Assembly (NCBI RefSeq): GCF_932526225.1
Contig: NC_064038.1
Coordinates: 11,035,070-11,099,069 of the forward strand
DNA length: 64,000 nucleotides
Source: Nematostella vectensis
Lineage: Eukaryota > Cnidaria > Anthozoa > Actiniaria > Edwardsiidae
Direction: 5' to 3'
The notes beneath the pieces are model-generated. The model ran no database searches. It saw only the letters and a program-made list of their open reading frames with translations, and had not been told where the DNA came from. This document shows, one piece after another, positions 56,046 through 64,000 of the stretch. Made by a program: the position numbers and the translations under genes. Numbering within the stretch: position 1 is the stretch's first letter; every line of letters starts with the position of its first letter.

Positions 56046-58303
56046 ATGTCTTCATTGTGCTTCTTGTTATTCGCCCTGTTGCTATGGGAACATGTGGGTG
56101 CAAAAAAGTGCATCCCTTTCACCCAAAAGGGCGTTTCCCTCCAAGGCCACGTGATCGACACAAAAACCGTCAGTACCAAACAAGGCTGCGAGAAGCTATG
56201 CCGGGATGCGAACCAGACGTGCTCATCTATCAACTACAAACACACACAGTGAGTGATAGTCTTAAGACGGTTATCAGGGACCTTGAACACAGAAGCAGCA
56301 TCACTCCCCCCCCCTAGACGACTAAAAATTGAAGGATCGTGAAATACCATCCCTTTTTTATATGGTACCTATGACTGCGCACCCCCCTAGACCACTAAAA
56401 ATTGAAGGATCATCAAATACCATCCTTTTTTATATGATACATATGACTGTGCACCCCCCTAGACCACTAAAAATTGAAGGATCGTCAAATACCATCCCTT
56501 TTTCATATGATACCTATGACTGCGCACCCCCCTAGACCACTAAAAATTGAAGGATCGTCAAATACCATCCCTTTTTCATATGACACCTATGACTGTGCAC
56601 CCCCCCTAGACCACTAAAAATTGAAGGATCCTCAAATACCATCCCTTTTTCATATGATACCTATGACTGTGCACCCCCATAGACCACAAAAAATTGAAGG
56701 ATCGTCAAATACCATCCCTTTTTCATATGATACCTATGACTGTGCACCCCCCTAGACCACTAAAAATTGAAGGATCCTCAAATACCATCCCTTTTTTATA
56801 TGATGCCTATGACTGCGCACCCCCCTAGACCACTAAACATTGAAGGATCGTCAAATACCATCCCTTTTTCATATGATACCTATGACTGTGCACCCCCTAG
56901 ACCACTAAAAATTGAAGGATCGTCAAATACCATCCCTTTTTCATATGATACCTATGACTGTGCACCCCCATAGACCACTAAAAATTGAAGGATCGTCAAA
57001 TACGATCCCTTTTTCATATGATACCTATGACTGCGCACCCCCTAGACCACTAAAAATTGAAGGATCGTCAAATACGATCCCTTTTTCATATGATACCTAT
57101 GACTGCGCACCCCCCTAGACCACTAAAAATTGAAGGATCGTCAAATACCATCCTTTTTTCATATGATACCTATGACTGCGCACCCCCCTAGACCACTAAA
57201 AATTGAAGGATCGTCAAATACCATCCCTTTTTCATATGACACCTATGACTGTGCACCCCCCCTAGACCACTAAAAATTGAAGGATCGTCAAATACCATTC
57301 CTTTTTCATATGATACCTATGACTGTGCACCCCCCTAGACCACTAAAAATTGAAGGATCGTCAAATACCATCCCTTTTTCATATGATACCTATGACTGTG
57401 CACCCCCTAGACCACTAAAAATTGAAGGATCGTCAAATACCATCCCTTTTTCATATGATACCTATGACTGTGCACCCCCCCAGACCACTAAAAATTGAAG
57501 AATCGTCAAATACCATCCCTTTTTCATATGATACCTATGACTGTGCACCCCCCTAGACAACTAAAAATTGAAGGATCGTCAAATACCATTCCTTTTTCAT
57601 ATGATACCTATGACTGCTTACCCACCTAGACCACTAAAAATTGAAGGATCGTCAAATACCATTCCTTTTTCATATGATACCTATGACTGTGCACCCCCCT
57701 AGACCACTAAAAATTGAAGGATCGTCAAATACCATCCCTTTTTCATATGATACCTATGACTGTGCACCCCCCCCTAGACCACTAAAAATTGAAGGATCGT
57801 CAAATACCATCCCTTTTTCATATGATACCTATGACTGCGCACCCCCCTAGACCACTAAAAATTGAAGGATCGTCAAATACCATCCCTTTTTTATATGATA
57901 CCTATGACTGTGCACCCCCCTAGACCACTAAAAATTGAAGGATCGTCAAATACCATCCCTTTTTCATATGACACCTATGCCTGTGCAGCGACCGCCTCCC
58001 CCCGGTTAGCTAAAAAGTAGATAATTATTATTCCTCACTCAAGGATTTTGTCAACCATCTTTTTCCCTTCCATATGATGGCTAGAACTGTGTATCATAAA
58101 AACGATATAAAACGGTTTTTCATTAAGGTCGTTATGCGAGTTGAACTCAGTTTCTCACATGACACATCCGGACAAGTATGGCCCGGATGCTGACTCATTC
58201 TACGCCAAGGTGAGCCCGCCGATCTTATGCAATAAAAAATTCTGTGGAAACGGCAAGACATGTGTTGTGGTGGATGAGGGAGTCACGTACAAGTGCGTCC
58301 CAG
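56046..58303 (+). CDS. Secreted PAN/Apple + EGF-like protein, first two exons (partial)
   Basis: Exon 1 is 56046-56248. It encodes a signal peptide (MSSLCFLLFALLLWEHVGA, cleavage near 19/20) and most of a PAN/Apple domain: C22, TKQGCEKLC (C48, C52) and C59. The donor is GTGAGT. Exon 2 is 58128-58303 after an AG acceptor. The phase joins CA|G to give Gln68 and continues SLCELNSVSHMTHPDKYG, finishing the PAN domain. An EGF-like module start follows: CNKKFCGNGKTCVVVDEG...YKC. The donor is GTACGATAATG with one base of a codon pending. The protein is secreted or the ectodomain of a membrane protein, likely in adhesion or extracellular matrix. Known cnidarian relatives often continue into fibrinogen-like, LamG or other modules. 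No further exon was identified downstream; later exons may lie in the gap or beyond the window. Intron 1 holds a 1.7-kb minisatellite. Confidence 0.85.
56306..57987. repeat. 73-bp minisatellite in intron 1 of the PAN/EGF gene, about 23 units
   Basis: Units contain AGACCACTAAAAATTGAAGG, ATCGTCAAATACCATCCCTT, TTTCATATGATACCTATGAC and TGTGCACCCCCCT. Lengths vary by 1-3 bp through the C run. Short MKDRQIPFLF frames are periodic artefacts. Confidence 0.97.
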
Positions 58304-58304
58304 G

Positions 58305-58490
58305 TACGATAATGATAATAACGATAATTGCGATAATAACGAGGTGATGATGATGATAAGGATGATGATAATGACGATAGTGATGATAATGATAATGATG
58401 GCAATGATACGATAATGAAAATAAAAACTAAAGGATGTTACTATGATAATAATAATTATAATGTTACTATGATATGATGTAGATAATTTT
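58305..58490. repeat. (GAT/AAT)n-rich tract in the next intron
   Basis: Imperfect GATGATGATAATGA repeats begin immediately after the exon 2 donor. Confidence 0.85.
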
Positions 58491-58519
58491 AAGGAGAAGT
58501 AGGGGAGGAGTAGGAAAAT

Positions 58520-60240
58520 GAAGGTAGATAAGAGTGAGGAGGAGGGGAGGAATGAGGGTGAGGAGGGGTGAGAAGGGGAAGAGTTGTAAGGAGGAGGGGT
58601 GAGATAGGGGAGTGGTTAGGAAGAGGAGGGGCGAGACGGGGGAGGGGTTAGGAAGGGGAAGGGCGAGACGGGGGAGGGGTTAGGAAGAGGAGGGGTGAAA
58701 TGGGGGAGTGGTTAGGGAGAGGAGGGCTGAGATGGGGGAGTGGTTAGGAAGAGGAGGGGTGAGATGGGGGAGTGGTTAGAAAGAGAAGGGGTGAGATGGG
58801 GGAGTGGTTAGGAAGAAGAGGGATGAGATGGGGGAGTGGTCAGAAAGAGGAGGGGCGAGATATGGGAGTGGTTGGAAAGAGATGGGGGAGTGGTTAGGAA
58901 GAGGAGGGGTGAGATGGGGAAGGGGTTAGGAAGAGGAGGGGTGAGATCGGAGAGTGGTTAGGAAGAGGAGGGTTGAGATGGGGGAGTGGTTAGGAAGAGA
59001 AGAGGTGAGATTGGGGAGGGGCTAGGAAGAGGAGGGCTGAGTTGGGGGAGTGGTTAGGAAGAGGAGGGGTGAGATGGGGGAGTGGTTAGGAAGAGGAGGG
59101 TTGAGATGGGGGAGGGGTTAGTAAGAGAAGGGGTGAGATTGGGGAGGGGTTAGGAAGAGGAGGGGTGAGATGGGGGAGTGGTTAGGAAGAGGAGGGGCGA
59201 CATTGGGGAGGGGTTAGGAAGAGGGGGCTGAGGTAGGGGAGTGGTTAGGAAGAGGAGGGGTGAGATGGGGGAGGGGTTAGGAAGAGGAGGGGTGAGATGG
59301 GGGAGTGGTTAGGAAGAGAAGGGGCGAGATTGGGGAGTGGTTAGGAAGAGGGGGGAGATTGTGGAGTGGTTAGGAAGAGGAGGGGCGAGATTGGGGGGGG
59401 GGGGGTTTAAGAAGAGGAGGGGTGAGATGGGGGAGTGGTTAGGAAGAGGAGGGGCGAGATTGGGGAGGGGTTAGGAAGAGGGGGCTGAGATGGGGGAGTG
59501 GTTAGGAAGAGGAGGGTTGAGATGGGGGAGTGGTTAGGAAGAGGAGGGGCGTGATTGGGGAGGGGTTAGGAAGAGGGGGCTGAGATGGGGGAGTGGTTAG
59601 GAAGAGGAGGGTTGAGATGGGGGAGTGGTTAGGAAGAGGAGGGGTGAGATTGGGGACGGGTTAGGAAGAGGGGGGGGGGGTGAGATGGGAGAGTGGTTAG
59701 GAAGAGAAGGGGTGAGATTGGGGAGGGGCTAGGAAGAGGAGGGGTGAGATGGGGGAGGGGTTAAGAAGAGGAGGGGTGAGATGGGGGAGTGGATAGGAAG
59801 AGGGGGGGGGGAGATTGGGGAGTGGTTAGGAAGAGGAGGGGTGAGATGGGGGAGTGGTTAGGAAGAGGAGGGGCGAGATTGGGGAGGGTTTAAGAAGAGG
59901 AGGGGTGAGATTGGGGAGTGGTTAGGAAGAGGAGGGGTGAGATGGGGGAGTGGTTAGGAAGAGGAGGGGCGAGATTGGGGAGAGGTTGGAAAGAGGAGGG
60001 GTGAGATTGGGGAGGGGTTAGGAAGAGAAGGGGTGAGATTGGGGAGGGGTTACGAAGAGGAGGGTGAGATGGGGGAGTGGTTAGGAAGAGGATGGTTGAG
60101 ATGGGGGAGTGGTTAGGAAAAGGAGGGGTGAGATTGGGGAGGGGTTAGGAAGAGAAGGGGTGAGATGGGGGAGTGGTTATGAAGAGGAGGGGTGAGATGG
60201 GGGACTGGTTAGGAAGAGGAGGGTTGAGATGGGAGAGGGG
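58520..60240. repeat. Polypurine 32-bp minisatellite, about 54 units
   Basis: The plus strand is almost entirely G and A with a few T: GGGGGAGTGGTTAGGAAGAG plus GAGGGGTGAGAT. Unit length varies by a few bases, with interspersed G runs. The 3' edge abuts the pol relic on the minus strand. Confidence 0.95.
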
Positions 60241-60336
60241 TAACGAGGATGAGAGATGTTGATGAGAAGCAGCGAAAGAAGAACTAGCAGGTGTAGGAGT
60301 GAGTGAGGAGTGGAGGAATGAGAGGGAGTACATGTA

Positions 60337-62010
60337 GTTGCATGTGCCTCCTTTTCGACTTCAGCATGGCTGTGCTCAGTCTCCGTCATGGTTCTTGAGA
60401 TATACGCGACCGGTTTCCAGTTTCCGTCTGCATCAGCTTGAGTTAACACAGCACCTAGTCCATACGAGAATGCATCCGCAGAGGTCTTGGTTTCCTTCAC
60501 TGGTCATATGTCGCTAGAGTAGGGGCTTTACTGAGTGCATGCTTTATGTTCTCAAACGATTTCTGTTGTGGCTCATCCCACCCATAACCATGCACTGTCC
60601 TTGTTCAGAAGATCACGCAAGGGCTTCGTCATATCTGAAAGATTGAAAACATACTTCCCCAAATGGTTAACCATTACTAAGAATCTTCTCAACTCTGCCA
60701 AGTCAGTAGGCTCTGACAGCTTAGTGATAACTTCTACTTAAGAGGGATCAATCTGGGATCCTTCCTTGCTAACCACATGACCGAGGAATTCTACTCGATC
60801 CTGAGAAAATATACATTTCTCTACGTTGAGGGTTACATTGGCTTTCTCTTGCCTCTAAAACAGTATTCAACCTTCCCGTCCTGCTCAGTCTGGCTGGCTC
60901 CAACAACTTGAATATTATCAAACTGGCAGACTTGCCAAGGCAGCACATCCAGTATGCGCTGCATACATTTCTGGAAATGCTTGCTTGCTGAGGTAATACC
61001 AAAAGGTTATATTTTATAACTTCTTACATATCTTCCCCAAGGGGTAACAAATGTGGTTAGTAGCTTTAAATTCTCACTTAGTTTCCTTTGCCAAAATCCA
61101 TAGTTTGTGTCGAGCTCGGAAATTACTTTAGCGCCTGAAAGCTTTGCTAGAGTTTCATCGGTGGTGGCATTGCTGGGTGAACTTCCCTTTGCACCGCTTC
61201 AATTAACTTGACAAACTCTCCACAGATTGTCGCCGATGACCCACCCTTCTTGGGAACGACAACCATGGGATCACCATTTAGTTGGCTCATCTACCTGCTT
61301 AATAACTCCTACGCTTTCCATTCTCTTTATATCACTCCTTACTTTAGGGACAGTGGAATTGGGATTCGCCTGGGTGTAGTAGTAAGGTTATATGGTCTCA
61401 TTAACTTTGATGCCGTAGTCACCTTCGATACACCCTAATCCAGAAAATAGCTTGAGGAACTTCTTCTTGTAGGGAATTTGGTTGAGGGACTCCGTTGCAA
61501 CCGAATTTTTTTAGACAAGGCCTAGATGAATGCATGCCTTCCTTCCTAGAAGGGGCTGTTCTAATCCTGACCCAGTGTTAATGTCTTCTTGACATAACTT
61601 ATCACTGTGACAAAGATCCGCTGTAAATTTGCCTATGTACTGTAGAGGTGTCTTACATGGACCGAACAACTTCGTGTCAGCCTTTCTAAGGGACAATGGG
61701 ATCTTTAACTTGTGATAATTTTGCTCTGAAATTACAGTGACGTCAACACTGCTGTCGAGTTTGAACAGAACTGGGTTACCACTTATGTTGATTTTGGCTT
61801 TCCACTGTTCTGACTTATGTAGGTGGTTATTGCCAATTTCACTAAGAAAAACATTTTTCAGGAATTCCTCTGGATTTTCAATTTCAGCACTTACTTCTCT
61901 CACTTGCTCTGTTTTTTTTTTTTTACATACACGGGCATAACGACCTTTAACAGAACATTTATGACACAAGGATTGTGCTACTTTTTCTTTGGGTGTGGAG
62001 TTCCACCGAA
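60337..62010 (-). pseudogene. Ty3/Gypsy pol remnant: zinc knuckle, protease, RT, start of RNase H
   Basis: Reading the minus strand from high to low coordinates. CHKCSVKGRYARVC (about 61967-61926) is a decayed zinc knuckle with Arg in place of His. VLFKLDSSVDVTVI corresponds to the protease active site, with the Asp-Thr/Ser-Gly changed to DSS. LGRKACIHLGLV ends the protease region (about 61511). RT segments follow in broken frames, with FVTPWGRY, PFGIT.ASKHFQKCMQRILD (about 61020-60945) and CQFDNIQV, where the catalytic YxDD-type pair has become DN. RNase H begins with TSADAFSYGLGAVLTQADAD and WKPVAYISRTMTETEHSHAE, stopping at EKEAHA near 60340. Several stops and shifts show it is dead. The continuation of RNase H is found upstream on this strand, at 62515. 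Confidence 0.8.
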
Positions 62011-62059
62011 TCTCTGACAGGCTTTAGGGTTGGTGGGTTTCCTTTAAGCGCTGCTGGTA

Positions 62060-62515
62060 TAATATTGCTTAGTAGTCCACAACTACCAACAAATAATCTC
62101 CAGAAGGTAGCTGCCAGGTCTTTCCAGGGTTGGGTGGGGAACTGTGTGTCGCATGGGTTCGGGTGGGTTGGATGCCCCTACCAGCTGACACCCATGACAG
62201 CTCTACACTTCTGTTCCACCTGTCTATCAATACCTGCTTACCACACTTTAGTCCTTAGTCTTTGCTTTGTTTTTACTACCCCTTGGTGCCCCTCATGACC
62301 CAACTCTAGAACTTGTTTAAGTAGTTTAGTAGGTATCAACAATCTAGTTTGACTGTGAAATTGTAGGGTTGTAATCTCAACACCCAGCGTTCTAAGCGTG
62401 CAGACGTCCTGGGCGTTGTAGAGTAGATTACTTCCAGTGGCTTGTGATCTGTTAGCAGCACAAATTCCACCCGATACAAATACATTTGGAATCTTTCACA
62501 TCCCCAGACTAAACC
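62060..62515 (-). pseudogene. Ty3/Gypsy pol remnant: rest of RNase H and integrase N-terminus
   Basis: The minus strand from 62515 reads LVWGCERFQMYLYRVEFVLL, TDHKPLEVIYS and ERWVLRLQPYNFTVK, the C-terminal half of a Ty3-type RNase H domain. After a stop it reads LLIPTKLLKQVLELGHEGHQ, GVVKTKQRLRTKVW and IDRQVEQKC (integrase zinc-binding domain, the second Cys region decayed), then QPWKDLAA at the beginning of the integrase core. It picks up almost exactly where 60337-62010 ends, yet lies upstream of it on the same strand. Confidence 0.75.
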
Positions 62516-62539
62516 TAATCCGTATCAATCGTTACGTTC

Positions 62540-62795
62540 CCTTGTCCTTCCGTGAACGCAAACGCAGGCAAAATTCAGAGTGCGCGCGCAACCGAACTGA
62601 ATACCCACCTTCCAGGAGTATAAATGCAAGAACTTTAAGCAAAAAAGGCAACTGTACACCGGCTTACCGAAGAGAGTGACGAGTATGCGGCATTTCATGC
62701 ATTTTCTTCAGGGCACTTCAGAACAGGACACCGGCAAAAACCAGCGTGCGCGAGCAACAGAACGTGCGCGAGGCGGCGTCCTCTTGCCGGCATCG
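62540..62795. other. Short duplicated GC-rich segments
   Basis: GCAGGCAAAATTCAGAGTGC (62571) and a GCAAAAACCAGCGTGCGCGAG-like stretch (62732) are diverged copies, each near GAACTG/GAACGTG. Origin not recognised. Confidence 0.35.
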
Positions 62796-62799
62796 GTGA

Positions 62800-63101
62800 G
62801 GAAGGGGAGAGAGGGAGGAGGGGGAAGAAGGGGCAGGAGTGGGCAAGAGGAGGGGTAAGGGAAGGAATTAGGGGGAGGAGGGGTGAAGAGGAATGAGGGG
62901 GGTGGAGGGGTGAGGAGGAATGATGGGGGAGAAGGGGGAATGATGGGTAAGGAGGGGGTAAGGAGAGGGAAGGAGGGGGAAGGAGGAATGAGGGGGGAGG
63001 AAGGAGGGGTTAGGAGAAAAGAGAGGGGAGGAGGGCGAAGGAGGGGTAAGGAGGAATGATGGGGAAGAAGGGGGAATGATGGGTAAGGAGGGGGTAAGGA
63101 G
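62800..63101. repeat. Second polypurine tandem region, cut by the gap
   Basis: A G/A-rich tandem with GGGGGAATGATGGGTAAGGA repeated at 62935 and 63071. Composition is like that of 58520-60240 but with a different unit. It ends at the N run, so the gap probably lies inside an unassembled array. Confidence 0.85.
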
Positions 63102-63301
63102 NNNNNNNNNNNNNNNNNNNNNNNNNNNNNNNNNNNNNNNNNNNNNNNNNNNNNNNNNNNNNNNNNNNNNNNNNNNNNNNNNNNNNNNNNNNNNNNNNNN
63201 NNNNNNNNNNNNNNNNNNNNNNNNNNNNNNNNNNNNNNNNNNNNNNNNNNNNNNNNNNNNNNNNNNNNNNNNNNNNNNNNNNNNNNNNNNNNNNNNNNNN
63301 N
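63102..63301. other. Assembly gap (200 N)
   Basis: Exactly 200 undefined bases, which suggests a placeholder length rather than a measured one. Confidence 0.98.
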
Positions 63302-63324
63302 TGTAAAAAAAAATACGTGAAAAC

Positions 63325-63500
63325 GTAAGACCGAGTGGGGCCTGGGAGTTGCACGATTGACTGGATGGATGTGGATGGTGGATTGTGACACCACAGGATA
63401 CCCGCGCGATGACCACAAAACCAAGTCGCATAGCTATACCATATTTCTATACCTATGGAGCTCCGCGCGCGGCCTGCAGCCGCGCTGGCTCCGCTAAAAA
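63325..63500 (+). repeat. Dispersed repeat R2, copy c
   Basis: Same orientation as copy b: GAGTGGGGCCTGGGAGTTG, ACACCACAGGATACCCGCG, CCATATTTCTATACCTATGG and GCGCGCGGCCTGCAGCCGCG, ending CTGGCTCCGCTAAAAA. Confidence 0.88.
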
Positions 63501-63573
63501 GTATTATTCTCTCCTCAGAAAGAAAGAATTTACAAAACTAATCTTAATTATTCTTACCAAACAAAAATGCAAC

Positions 63574-63890
63574 CTACCGTTTCATTCGTTTCAAGTCGGC
63601 GAGAAACCAACATTTATAATCATAGTTTGCTGCTTTGTTTTTTTCAATTTCTCCATCTTTAGGCATGGGTTCTTTCTTATATTTTAGGCTTTTTGTAAAG
63701 ACTCTTTTATCGACTTTTTTCATTTCCATTTTGTGAATCGGTAGTGTAATCTTCCGCCGTGTGATAACCAGTTTGTTGGAGGGGAAATTCGACAGCGGAC
63801 TCAGAGAGAATTGTAGATTCTTTGATTTAAGCAATTCATGACTGTGGTAGAGTTTCTCAAATAATTTTCCCACTCCTAAGATTATTGGAA
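63574..63890 (-). CDS. Possible internal exon of an unrecognised gene
   Basis: The minus strand reads about 100 codons (KLFEKLYHSHELLKSKNL ... LPIHKMEMKKVDKRVFTKSL ... YDYKCWFLADLKRMKR). It is bounded by a possible acceptor AATCTTAG and a good donor ACG|GTAGGT. Lys-rich and free of repeats, it looks more like coding sequence than its surroundings. No family recognised. Confidence 0.25.
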
Positions 63891-63929
63891 GTTTGTGTTT
63901 TTCTAGAGTGGTGACGACACCGTGTCAGC

Positions 63930-64000
63930 TAAGCGTGGTTACACAGTTGGCGCGGGCAGGCAGGCGAGGCAGAACCACAGGACCCCCGCGCATTGACAAA
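63930..64000 (+). repeat. Dispersed repeat R2, partial copy d at the window end
   Basis: GGCAGGCAGGCGAGGCAG followed by ACCACAGGACCCCCGCGC and TTGACAAA corresponds to the middle of R2. Truncated by the window edge. Confidence 0.5.

Noticed and set aside
62708-63431. Pro-rich minus-strand frames running through the gap
   Set aside because: They depend on 200 undefined bases and a polypurine tract.

Overview
The window is eukaryotic, intron-bearing, AT-rich and crowded with repeats. It is most likely an anthozoan cnidarian (sea anemone or coral). That is inferred from three class A GPCR genes, a secreted PAN/Apple plus EGF-like protein, the kinds of transposon debris present, and many satellite arrays. 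No species-diagnostic marker is present. One assembly gap of 200 N lies at 63102-63301.

Layout. 1-4891: a four-exon class A GPCR (+) whose last 14 codons fall inside a 28/29-bp minisatellite (4847-5826). 6798-7862: a related intronless GPCR (-). 10482-13326: a degenerate, spliced transposase-like gene of a family I recognise as KDZ-like (+). 13635-21610: about 8 kb of a 72-bp satellite with higher-order duplication. 22142-22910: a hydrophobic membrane protein gene (-) with a frame break, and a 21-bp minisatellite just upstream of it. 24674-25897: a 35-bp minisatellite. 26058-31730: a nest of inverted copies of a 600-750 bp repeat, containing an LTR and a gag-only Ty3-type element (28168-30110). 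31735-43577: mostly non-coding, with two MITEs and a LINE fragment. 43578-44678: a third GPCR (+). 45183-47820: MITEs, a LINE tail and a local duplication. 48091-52305: a 4.2-kb element flanked by TTAA with terminal inverted repeats of about 550 bp. 52534-55442: a piggyBac-like MITE and a foldback element carrying a 142-bp array. 56046-58303: the 5' part of a secreted PAN/EGF gene with a 73-bp array in intron 1. 58520-63101: polypurine arrays on either side of a Ty3/Gypsy pol remnant whose domains are in a permuted order. 63325-64000: further dispersed repeats and one possible exon.

How the genes work together. The window shows no pathway or operon. The confident host genes are the three GPCRs and the secreted PAN/EGF protein. 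GPCRs 1 and 2 look like diverged paralogues in a local cluster; GPCR 3 belongs to a different subgroup. Most other long open frames come from tandem arrays whose unit, or three units, is a multiple of three bases. No unusual defence or biosynthetic system was found. The most unusual structures are the long-TIR TTAA element, the permuted pol, the receptor tail inside a minisatellite, and the foldback element with an internal array.
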